A program made the translations under genes and the position numbers. A stretch of 16,121 bases of DNA from an uncultured Eubacteriales bacterium (lineage in GTDB: Bacteria; Bacillota_A; Clostridia; Oscillospirales; Oscillospiraceae), in assembly GCA_900319835.1 (NCBI GenBank), contig ONPY01000071.1:1-16121 (forward strand), written 5' to 3'. How positions within the stretch are numbered: position 1 is the first letter of the stretch; the number at the start of each line of letters is the position of its first letter. Shown here one piece after another: positions 1 through 5,035 of this stretch. Below the pieces are notes generated by a model. The model ran no database searches, was not told the origin of the DNA, and saw only the letters and a program-made list of their open reading frames with translations.

Positions 1-40
1 TACGCCTCTGAGTATAGCAGAAACTGACGCGCAGCACAAG

Positions 41-83
41 AATAAAACAGATTTCTCCGCTCGCTGCGCTCGGTCGAAATGAC
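41..83. repeat. REP-like palindromic element
   Basis: The sequence has an outer inverted repeat ATTTC (51-55) / GAAAT (76-80) around a GC-rich imperfect palindrome (CCGCTCGCTGCGCTCGG), and it ends in CGAAATGACA. Elements of this shape, with a CG(A/C)AATGAC end, are scattered between genes in many gut Clostridia; that statement rests on recall, not a search. It ends directly at the AAGGAGG ribosome binding site of the first gene, which is an unusual place for a chromosomal REP. A related element lies at 3811-3857. Bases 1-40 show nothing recognisable. Confidence 0.55.
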
Positions 84-95
84 AAGGAGGATATG

Positions 96-287
96 ATGAA
101 CTACTACGAGCAGGCAGCTGAACGGCTGCGGAAGGAGAGCGCGAGCGTTACCGGGGCGAAGGCGTCCGCCATGAAGGCCGCGGTGCGGGACGCGCTGCTG
201 CAGTTTGCCCGGCAAGATGAAGAGTTTGCCCAGGCCATCGCAGCCCGGACGGTGATGGCGAATTTTGCCGGGCAGATCGAGGGATGA
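96..287 (+). CDS. PcfK-like / AcrIIA9-family-like small protein, probably C-terminally truncated
   Basis: This 63-residue protein begins MNYYEQAAERLRKE and contains QDEEFAQAI near residue 50. From memory, that resembles the N-terminal half of the PcfK-like family, which is common in Clostridial plasmids and phages and which databases also label as Cas9 inhibitor AcrIIA9 family. Full-length members are roughly 110-150 residues and continue into an aromatic/proline stretch that is absent here. The sequence diverges after EFAQA and stops in frame, so the C-terminal half is missing or replaced. Two ATGs occur at 93 and 96. The second is preferred because AAGGAGG (84-90) sits 5 nt upstream of it and only 2 nt from the first. 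Its TGA overlaps the ATG of the methylase (ATGA), implying translational coupling. Function is unproven: PcfK is named from a conjugative plasmid, and only some family members inhibit Cas9. Confidence 0.6.
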   Translation: MNYYEQAAERLRKESASVTGAKASAMKAAVRDALLQFARQDEEFAQAIAARTVMANFAGQIEG

Positions 288-1001
288 ACGCCGTCTTCAA
301 GTATCCCGGCTCCAAGTGGAGCATAGCGCAGTGGATCATTAATTTCTTCCCGCCTCACCATAGTTACCTGGAGCCTTTCTTTGGGTCCGGAGCGGTGCTG
401 TTCACAAAGAGCCGGAGTGCCATCGAGACGGTAAACGACCTGGACGGCGACGTGGTGAACCTGTTCAACTGGATCCGGAAAGACGGACAGCTTCCAGCGC
501 GCGGTAATCTTCCTCACAAAGATGATGATGGGGCACGGATTCCGAACGAATGAGATCAAGGTTGGATGGAAGAACGATGTCCAAGGTCGGGAAGCTGCCT
601 ATGCGGCAAAAGGCTGGTGCGACACACCCGAGCGAATCAGGGTGGCGGCGGAACGCCTCCGCGGTGTTCAGATCGAGAATCGCCCGGCGCTCGAAGTAAT
701 CACGCGGTTCAATTATCCGAATGTGCTGATCTACGCCGATCCGCCTTATCTGCTCACCACTCGCCATGGTAAGCAGTATGCGTGTGAAATGACAAAGGCA
801 GATCACGAGGATTTGCTTGACGCATTACTTGCCCACAAGGGGCCTGTGCTCCTGTCAGGGTACGACAGTCCCATGTACAACGACGCGCTGCGGGCGTGGC
901 ATCGAGAGGAGATCGATGTCCGGGCACAGACGGCGACGAAACGGAGGGAAATCCTCTGGATGAACTTCGAGCCTGTGGAGAAGCAACTGAAGATATTCTA
1001 G
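284..1001 (+). pseudogene. DNA adenine methylase (Dam/D12 class), broken by an internal deletion and frameshift
   Basis: Two overlapping frames together make a D12-class N6-adenine DNA methyltransferase. Frame one (284-553) carries the N-terminus: KYPGSK (motif X type), YLEPFFGSGAVLF (SAM-binding motif I) and NDLDGDVVNLF. Frame two, homologous from about 486 to 1001, carries MMGHGFRT, the catalytic YADPPYL (motif IV) and GPVLLSGYDSPMY. The switch falls at about 480-490, after IRKD. In frame two the readable homology starts with SFQRAVIF. In intact relatives, as I recall them, about 35-40 residues separate these segments, so the defect looks like a deletion whose length is not a multiple of three, not a simple point frameshift. 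ATG 522 could start the second half alone, but no strong ribosome site is seen there. Such phage enzymes normally protect phage DNA from restriction. Here activity is probably lost unless two fragments complement each other. GGAGG follows the stop for the next gene. Confidence 0.8.
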
Positions 1002-1010
1002 GAGGAACAA

Positions 1011-1436
1011 ATGCCGATCAAGAACTATACGACAAAAGTCTCTGCCGCGCAGACGGTGGGGGAGATCCAGGAGCTGCTTGCCGCGCACGGTGCGCGCAAG
1101 GTGATGATGGATTATACGGAAAACGGAAAGGTCGAGGCGGTCACATTCGGTCTGATGCTCAATGGAACACTGGCGGGTTTCCGTATTGACGCCCGGCCGG
1201 CCGGCGTGACTGCCGTTATGAAAAAGGATGGTGTGAAGTGCGACGCAGCCCAGGCCGAAAGAATCGCGTGGAGAAATGTCAAGGACTGGATTGCGGCACA
1301 GATCGCGCTTGTAGAAACCGAACAGGCCACGATGGAGCAGGTCTTCCTGCCTTATCTTTTGGATCGGGAGAAGACGCTCTATCAAAAAATGATGGAATCA
1401 GGCTATGCTCCGCCTCTGCTGCGCGGCGATATGTGA
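1011..1436 (+). CDS. Conserved phage protein of unknown function
   Basis: This 141-residue protein begins MPIKNYTTKVSAAQTVGEIQ and is preceded by TAGGAGGAAC, a strong ribosome site 5 nt from the ATG. The N-terminal part alternates strand-like and helical stretches (residues 10-70). The C-terminal half contains WRNVKDWIAAQIALVETEQ and FLPYLL. I recognise it as a family recurring in the early/accessory region of Clostridial siphophages and prophages, usually labelled hypothetical. No catalytic motif, signal peptide or membrane segment is visible. Its position between the methylase and a coiled-coil protein fits an accessory DNA-metabolism operon, but no function can be assigned. The reading frame is intact, unlike that of its upstream neighbour. 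Confidence 0.85.
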   Translation: MPIKNYTTKVSAAQTVGEIQELLAAHGARKVMMDYTENGKVEAVTFGLMLNGTLAGFRIDARPAGVTAVMKKDGVKCDAAQAERIAWRNVKDWIAAQIALVETEQATMEQVFLPYLLDREKTLYQKMMESGYAPPLLRGDM

Positions 1437-1448
1437 GGAGGTACATAT

Positions 1449-1838
1449 ATGTTTGGACTGATGACAGAGCGGGAGCACGGGGAGATCGTGCTGAATCTGG
1501 AAAGCGAGCTTGTCCACGAGACGAAGCTCAACGACACCCTGCAGGAGAGGATCCGGCTGGGCGAGGACTACCGCGCCCGGCTGGAGACGGAGATCGCCAG
1601 CCTGAAGGGGAAGAACCGGGAGCTGGTGCAGAAGCTGGACAGCGCCAAGGCCGAGGTCGAAGAGAAACTGGCCGAAATTGAACGGCTCAACATGAAGATC
1701 CGGGAGCAGCAGCTGATGCTAGGCAGCTTTGAGGCCCGGTGGGAGATCCGCAAGCCGACGCCGGACGCCGAGGAAGTGCAGATACCGCGCCGTCCTCCGC
1801 TTGCCAGGGACGACAGACGGAGGGAGGTGTGCGCGTGA
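1449..1838 (+). CDS. Coiled-coil hypothetical protein
   Basis: This is a 129-residue protein with GAGGAGGT 6-7 nt before the ATG. Residues about 10-105 form an almost uninterrupted charged heptad pattern (LESELVHETKLNDTLQERI, then leucine/isoleucine-spaced segments through EIERLNMKIREQQLMLGSF). This predicts a long coiled coil. The last 25 residues are proline- and arginine-rich and probably disordered. No enzymatic motif, signal peptide or membrane segment is present. Its TGA overlaps the GTG start of the next gene (GTGA), so the two are probably translationally coupled. I do not recognise the family. A small dimeric scaffold or DNA-binding accessory protein is possible but is a guess. Confidence 0.75.
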   Translation: MFGLMTEREHGEIVLNLESELVHETKLNDTLQERIRLGEDYRARLETEIASLKGKNRELVQKLDSAKAEVEEKLAEIERLNMKIREQQLMLGSFEARWEIRKPTPDAEEVQIPRRPPLARDDRRREVCA

Positions 1839-2512
1839 AGCCGATATTGTTTAACACGGATATGGTCCGGGCGACCCTGAAAGACAGAAAAACGGAGACA
1901 CGCAGGTTAGTGAAACCGATACCGCCAGAAAACGCAAGGCTTGAGCTCGTCGGTGACAGGCGGCACGCAATGGATTTATCCATAGAGATACCCGGGCCAA
2001 ATGATCGCCGCATCTATACTCCGCCGTATCTCCCCGACGATATCCTCTATGTCCGTGAGACGTGGGCAAAATGGACAGGCGGATATGTTTACAAGGCCGA
2101 CGGTACATGCTCCGGCTACCCTTTAGCCTTTGTTGACCACTGGCACCCGTCCATCCACATGCCGAAAGAGGCGGCACGGATCTTTCTCCGAGTGACAGAC
2201 CTGAGAGCCGAGAGACTTCAGGGGTCATTTTTCCGCCACGGGGACACCGTTCGCAACCTTGCAGCCGAGGGGATAGATATAGACGATCAATGCCGGGAGT
2301 GCATCGAGACATACGGCAACCCGTGCTGCATTGACGCGGAATCCGAGTGCGGAATCCTCGACGATGTTCGGGACGACTTTGCCCGCCTCTGGGACAGCAC
2401 CATTCCGAGGCACCCCAATAAATTCAAAAGCTATCCCTACCGGTGGAAGGATAATCCCTGGGTGTGGGTGATCAGCTTCGAACGCTGCGAGAAACCGGAG
2501 GAGGGTGGGTGA
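1835..2512 (+). CDS. ASCH/PUA-like phage protein
   Basis: A GTG start at 1835 gives MKPILFNTDMVRATL, the typical N-terminus of a Clostridial phage family annotated as ASCH-like or, loosely, 'morphogenetic' protein. GGAGGGAGGT lies 7 nt upstream and the start overlaps the previous stop. The 225-residue product shows KTETRRLVKP (the K-T-x-T-R-R signature of this PUA-like fold), DILYVRETW, a conserved WHPSIHMPKEAARIFLRVT block and a C-terminal NPWVWVISFER strand. Residues 150-180 carry a Cys-rich insert (CREC, NPCC, ESEC). ASCH domains resemble RNA-binding PUA domains, so a nucleic-acid role is inferred. The reaction is unknown. The C-terminus was altered by a 41-bp tandem duplication: the first copy now ends in EEGG-stop, whereas the second copy suggests an ancestral end EEGER-stop overlapping the next ATG. 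Confidence 0.8.
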   Translation: MKPILFNTDMVRATLKDRKTETRRLVKPIPPENARLELVGDRRHAMDLSIEIPGPNDRRIYTPPYLPDDILYVRETWAKWTGGYVYKADGTCSGYPLAFVDHWHPSIHMPKEAARIFLRVTDLRAERLQGSFFRHGDTVRNLAAEGIDIDDQCRECIETYGNPCCIDAESECGILDDVRDDFARLWDSTIPRHPNKFKSYPYRWKDNPWVWVISFERCEKPEEGG

Positions 2513-2548
2513 TCAGCTTCGAACGCTGCGAGAAACCGGAGGAGGGTG
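2464..2548. repeat. 41-bp tandem duplication at the ASCH gene end
   Basis: Bases 2464-2507 are identical to 2505-2548 (44 matching bases at a period of 41, about 2.07 copies), each containing GATCAGCTTCGAACGCTGCG. The unit is not a multiple of three, so the second copy is not read in the original frame. It duplicates the last codons of the ASCH-like gene and the GGAGG ribosome site of the GNAT gene. Exact identity indicates a recent slippage or unequal-crossing event, or an assembly artefact. Confidence 0.95.
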
Positions 2549-2552
2549 AGCG

Positions 2553-2870
2553 ATGATTGAATTGAAAGAAAACGAACTGTATCAGGAAATTGGAATCTAT
2601 CTCGGTGAAACTCAAATTGGTGAGATGGAGGTTGACCTTAAGGGGAAAATGCTATCGCGGCTTATCATATACGAACCTTATCAAAACAAAGGGTATGGGC
2701 AGCAAATTGTTCAACTGGCAAAAGACAAATACGGATGTAATTGCTTGTGGGTTAGGGCAGACAACAGTAGAGCGATTCATGTATACGAAAAGATTGGCTT
2801 TATCAAACAGAATCCGACCATGTATCTGATGGAAATTCCCACCATCATCCCTGCAGAGGAGAGCGAGTGA
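2553..2870 (+). CDS. Small GNAT-family N-acetyltransferase
   Basis: This 105-residue protein has the core GNAT signatures. YQNKGYGQQIV (residues 43-53) matches the Q/R-x-x-G-x-G/A acetyl-CoA pyrophosphate-binding motif A. NSRAIHVYEKIGF (71-83) matches motif B. The protein is shorter than typical GNATs (about 140-170), with a reduced N-terminal part, but the acetyl-CoA core is complete. Family members transfer acetyl from acetyl-CoA to amines of small molecules, antibiotics or proteins; the substrate here is unknown. GGAGG in the second copy of the 41-bp repeat serves as ribosome site. The gene is visibly more AT-rich than its neighbours (for example AAA, AAT, TAT and ATA codons), suggesting separate acquisition. 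Its stop is immediately followed by the next ATG. Confidence 0.85.
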   Translation: MIELKENELYQEIGIYLGETQIGEMEVDLKGKMLSRLIIYEPYQNKGYGQQIVQLAKDKYGCNCLWVRADNSRAIHVYEKIGFIKQNPTMYLMEIPTIIPAEESE

Positions 2871-3071
2871 ATGGGATTGTATGATGAGTTCCGCGGCTGT
2901 GTAGCAGCTGATAAATGGTGCGCGCGGTGCGTCATGTGTGGACAGGAGCATCTTAAAAAGAGGATGACTACCGTGCTTTTTAAGACGCAGTATTCAAATC
3001 CCAAAACGGTATGCCATTTATGCGAATCCTGCGTCCTCAAAATATGTGACGAATACGAGCTTAGTATGTAA
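2871..3071 (+). CDS. Small Cys-rich putative zinc-binding protein
   Basis: This 66-residue protein starts directly after the GNAT stop; GAGGAGAG lies about 8-15 nt upstream. It has two cysteine clusters, CARCVMC (residues 17-23) and CHLCESCVLKIC (48-59), a spacing that suggests one or two zinc knuckles. It shares the lower GC of the GNAT gene, so the pair may have been acquired together. No other motif is seen. Proteins of this size and pattern in phages are usually hypothetical, and a nucleic-acid-binding or protein-interaction role is only inferred. Confidence 0.65.
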   Translation: MGLYDEFRGCVAADKWCARCVMCGQEHLKKRMTTVLFKTQYSNPKTVCHLCESCVLKICDEYELSM

Positions 3072-3082
3072 GCTAACATACT
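3063..3082. repeat. Short inverted repeat over a stop codon
   Basis: AGTATGT (3063-3069) and ACATACT (3076-3082) are perfect 7-bp arms with a 6-nt loop spanning the stop codon of the preceding gene. There is no T-run after it, so a terminator is unlikely. It could be an operator or a processing site, or chance in an AT-rich stretch. A second small palindromic pair, GATATC-AA-GATATC, lies at about 3113-3126. Confidence 0.4.
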
Positions 3083-3165
3083 TACATTGCGGGTTTCGCG
3101 AGAGAAGAAATGATATCAAGATATCAAAAAAATGGACGAAAGATTCAGAGCGGAAGGAGAAAGCC

Positions 3166-3411
3166 ATGAGCACGAGAGAAGGGAAGCTCATTACCTGCGA
3201 GCGCTGCGGGAAGCAGCTGTTTCTGAAAAGGCTCGGGAGAGAAGAGCTGGACGGAGGATATACCACCGTCGAGAAATATGAAGACCGGCCGAAGGGCTGG
3301 GAGCTTGTCACAAAGCCCGGAGGCAAAGGATACATGGAGGTCTGCCCCGGATGCTGGGAGGACTATATGATCCTACTGGGCGGATTCTGGGGCTATAAAA
3401 AGGAGGAATAG
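3166..3411 (+). CDS. Small zinc-ribbon phage protein
   Basis: The ATG at 3166 follows GGAAGGAGAAAGCC and gives an 81-residue protein beginning MSTREGKLITCERCGKQLF. CERC (residues 11-14) and CPGC (about 62-65) form a C-x2-C ... C-x2-C zinc ribbon around an aromatic- and glycine-rich centre (GGYTTVEKYEDRPKGWELV). A longer in-frame extension to 3046 is open but has no ribosome site and reads as random sequence, so the shorter start is used. I recognise the type from early regions of Clostridial phages, where it is called hypothetical. It lies just upstream of a DUF3850 gene, with only a few bases and a GGAGG between them. Confidence 0.8.
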   Translation: MSTREGKLITCERCGKQLFLKRLGREELDGGYTTVEKYEDRPKGWELVTKPGGKGYMEVCPGCWEDYMILLGGFWGYKKEE

Positions 3412-3414
3412 GAC

Positions 3415-3660
3415 ATGAGACACGAGCTGAAAATCGGGGTTGATTTTGCAAACGCCGTTCTCTGCGGGGAGAAGACCTTCGAGCTGCGGAAGAACGACCG
3501 CGGCTATCAGAAGGGGGACGCCGTCGTTTTCCGCGTCCTGGACCGGGACGGGACCGAGCTGCCGGAGCACCCAGGGACGGCCCGGTGTGCGAATACTGCG
3601 GGACGCGGTTCCAAGATGAGAACATCGTCACGGTGGAGCTCTACGCCGACGGGGAAGTAG
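3415..3660 (+). pseudogene. DUF3850 (ASCH-like) protein, truncated and frameshifted
   Basis: The frame begins MRHELKIGVDFANAVLCG, followed by EKTFELRKNDRGYQKGD and FRVLDRDGTELPEHP, the hallmark of DUF3850, an ASCH/PUA-like family found in phages. AAAAAGGAGGAATAGG provides the ribosome site. After residue 52 (about 3570) homology stops. The remainder (GTARCANTAGRGSKMR...) is low-quality sequence read out of frame through another gene, while DUF3850 proteins normally continue for a further 20-40 residues with a final beta strand. The gene therefore looks truncated by a deletion that fused it to the downstream fragment. A shortened 81-residue protein could still be made. The role of DUF3850 is unknown; PUA-like folds often bind RNA. 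Confidence 0.75.
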
Positions 3661-3716
3661 TTGAGAGAATCGTCAGGAGAGAACAGCAGAACAGAAGAAG
3701 ACTCAGAGGAATCTGA
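3573..3716 (+). pseudogene. C-terminal fragment of a small Cys-containing protein
   Basis: In the third frame, bases 3573-3716 read DGPVCEYCGTRFQDENIVTV, then a valine/glutamate-rich strand and a basic tail (RREQQNRRRLRGI) to a TGA. CEYC is a zinc-knuckle-like pair, and the stretch has the look of real coding sequence. No start codon or ribosome site exists for it, and upstream it runs into the DUF3850 frame. It is best read as the remaining 3' end of a neighbouring gene whose 5' part was removed by the same deletion that truncated DUF3850. The family is not recognised. Confidence 0.5.
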
Positions 3717-3724
3717 GAAAACTG

Positions 3725-3753
3725 GCGCCGGCGGTGTGGATCGCCGCCGGCGC
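3725..3753 (+). terminator. GC-rich hairpin, possible terminator
   Basis: GCGCCGGCGG (3725-3734) pairs perfectly with CCGCCGGCGC (3744-3753) around a 9-nt loop. A short T-tract (GGTTTTG, 3760-3766) follows after 7 nt. The stem is very stable but the U-tract is short and displaced, so termination is plausible, not certain. It directly follows the last coding fragment of the accessory module. Confidence 0.5.
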
Positions 3754-3766
3754 GGGATTGGTTTTG

Positions 3767-3799
3767 TAATCTGCACCTTTGTGAAAAAGATGCAGATTA
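3767..3799. repeat. Inverted repeat, TAATCTGCA arms
   Basis: TAATCTGCA (3767-3775) and TGCAGATTA (3791-3799) are perfect 9-bp arms. Inside them CTTT and AAAG can extend the stem after one mismatch, leaving a GTGAA loop. No U-run follows on either strand. It could be a structured RNA element, an operator or a mobile-element end. No second copy is seen in the window. Confidence 0.5.
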
Positions 3800-3810
3800 G
3801 AGAGCCGATG

Positions 3811-3857
3811 GATACGGATTGCCACACCAGCGCTGCGGCGCTGGTTCGCAATGACGG
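3811..3857. repeat. REP-like palindromic element
   Basis: A two-part hairpin: ATTGC (3818-3822) with GCAAT (3848-3852) outside, and CCAGCGC (3827-3833) with GCGCTGG (3838-3844) around a TGCG loop. It ends in CGCAATGACGGG, parallel to CGAAATGACA in the element at the left end. This form is common between genes of gut Clostridia (recalled, not searched). A chromosomal repeat inside a prophage may mark an old recombination point. Confidence 0.65.
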
Positions 3858-3969
3858 GAGCGGGAAACGCGGCAGCACGTTCATATTATATATGCGCGTG
3901 CGCGCGTTTCTTGCGCGACCTTTTACCGGCTAACGTCAGGACACAAAACGATGGAGGTTCATCGGGGAG

Positions 3970-4812
3970 ATGAAAACGCTCATGAAGTACTACGTCATCT
4001 CCGGACGGACTGTCGAGGAACAGGCAAGCCTGCTGTCTTCGAAAGCCGACCGGAAGAAACCGAGGGGAATCCGAAAAGCAGGCAGCAGCTCCGAGAGCAA
4101 GATCAAGGCCAACGAGAGGAGCAGCGTCCAGAGACTCGCCCGGGGGATCGCGTGCAACTTCTCCGCCGGGGATGGGTTCGTCACGCTGAAGTATGACGCC
4201 GGCCACTATCCAGGCAGCCAGAACGCCACCGAGAATGTGCCGGGCTCCGAGGGCTACGAGAAGGCCGCCGGGGATCTCACCCGATTTCTCCGGAAGCTCC
4301 GCACAGCATACCGCAAGCAGACCGGGAAGGCGCTGCCGGGATTCTGGGAGACCGCAAACTGGAGCCCGCGGCGGCAGGCGCCGGCCAGGCTCCACCAGCA
4401 CCTGGTCATTCCGTCGGATGCCGTCTGGATGGTGCGGGCACTCTGGCCGGCCTTCGGCGGGGAGGGCACCGTCATCATCAAGGACCTGGACAACGATCCA
4501 GACCGGACCACGCTTGCCGAGTACATGATGGGCAACGTCCACGGGAAGCTGCCCGGACAGAAGGGGTGGAGCGGGAGCCGCGGACTTGTGCAGCCCGTGC
4601 TCTCCGAGCCAGAAGAGATCCAGAGCGTGGACGAACTGACACCGCCGCCCGGCGCCGTCATCAAGGACGTGAGAGAGATCACGGACGAAGACGGACTCGT
4701 GATCGGAAAGTACATCCGCTATGTGCTGCCCGTGGCGCCCAGACTGCGCGGCGGACAGATCATCATGCCGAGAGCGCCAAGGAGAGGAGGGCACCGATAT
4801 GCCGCGGATTAA
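3970..4812 (+). CDS. HUH-type replication initiator-like protein (REP_ORF2-G2P family)
   Basis: This 280-residue protein begins MKTLMKYYVISGRTVEEQ, as in Clostridial phage and plasmid proteins annotated as 'replication-associated protein ORF2/G2P'. Motifs in order are FVTLKYD (70-76, rolling-circle motif 1 type), RLHQHLVIP (140-148) with the metal-binding His142-Gln-His144 pair (HUH motif), and EYMMGNVHGK (184-193), whose Tyr185 is the candidate nicking tyrosine. A C-terminal block ends YIRYVLPVAP. Such enzymes nick single strands and stay bound through tyrosine. In this family, replication has been inferred from structure and not shown for most members. GGAGG lies 12 nt before the ATG and a second purine run lies closer. 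Relatives usually have a Cys-rich insert and more hydrophobic spacing; here residues 30-55 are basic. The end overlaps the next gene by 14 nt. The reading frame is intact, unlike several upstream genes. Confidence 0.8.
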   Translation: MKTLMKYYVISGRTVEEQASLLSSKADRKKPRGIRKAGSSSESKIKANERSSVQRLARGIACNFSAGDGFVTLKYDAGHYPGSQNATENVPGSEGYEKAAGDLTRFLRKLRTAYRKQTGKALPGFWETANWSPRRQAPARLHQHLVIPSDAVWMVRALWPAFGGEGTVIIKDLDNDPDRTTLAEYMMGNVHGKLPGQKGWSGSRGLVQPVLSEPEEIQSVDELTPPPGAVIKDVREITDEDGLVIGKYIRYVLPVAPRLRGGQIIMPRAPRRGGHRYAAD

Positions 4813-5035
4813 ATGCTGCGCCGCCTGCAAGGAGAAGCTGGAGCGCGTCAGGATCACCGGGAGAAGCGAGCCGTCATACATCCTGGAAGAGCTCCAGGAG
4901 GAGCCGAAGCCCGGCCCGTGCCCGCTGTGCTTTACCACGGCCCACCTGAGCCTGTATGAGCTCACGCGCCGTCAGGTGCGATACAGCCGCCGATCCGGGG
5001 GAGGCGAGCGTGAAAAGGCGGGAGGCGCGCGATGA
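4799..5035 (+). CDS. Small zinc-finger-like protein
   Basis: The ATG at 4799 lies inside the end of the HUH protein gene and follows GGAGAGGAGGGCACC. The 78-residue product begins MPRIKCCAACKEKLERVRI, with CAAC (residues 7-10) and CPLC (about 41-44) forming a C-x2-C ... C-x2-C pattern around a helical EELQEE segment. It ends in a basic tail (RRQVRYSRRSGGGER). The tight overlap suggests co-translation with the HUH protein and perhaps a shared role in DNA replication, which is inference. I do not recognise a named family. The ATGA junction at 5032-5035 couples it to the next gene. Confidence 0.75.
   Translation: MPRIKCCAACKEKLERVRITGRSEPSYILEELQEEPKPGPCPLCFTTAHLSLYELTRRQVRYSRRSGGGEREKAGGAR

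Larger units (their letters stand above)
3717..3969. other. Non-coding region with three hairpins
   Basis: About 250 bases with no credible gene separate the accessory module from the HUH protein gene. In order it contains a GC-rich hairpin (3725-3753), an A/T-flanked hairpin (3767-3799), a REP-like element (3811-3857), an AT-rich TATTATATAT tract near 3885-3893 that could hold a -10 box but lacks a convincing -35, and an alternating GCGCG tract (3893-3917). GGAGG at 3953-3957 serves the next gene. It may hold the terminator of the early operon and the promoter of the replication gene. Confidence 0.6.

Noticed and set aside
480..560. Programmed frameshift as the explanation for the split methylase
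   Set aside because: No slippery heptamer is seen at the frame switch and part of the middle of the protein appears missing, so a deletion fits better.
3046..3165. Longer N-terminus for the zinc-ribbon gene starting at 3046
   Set aside because: The extension has no ribosome site, is unlike the rest of the protein, and ATG 3166 has a strong GGAAGGAG site.
3886..4965. Minus-strand 359-codon frame opposite the HUH gene
   Set aside because: The + strand has clear HUH motifs and good ribosome sites; the antisense product is unrecognisable.
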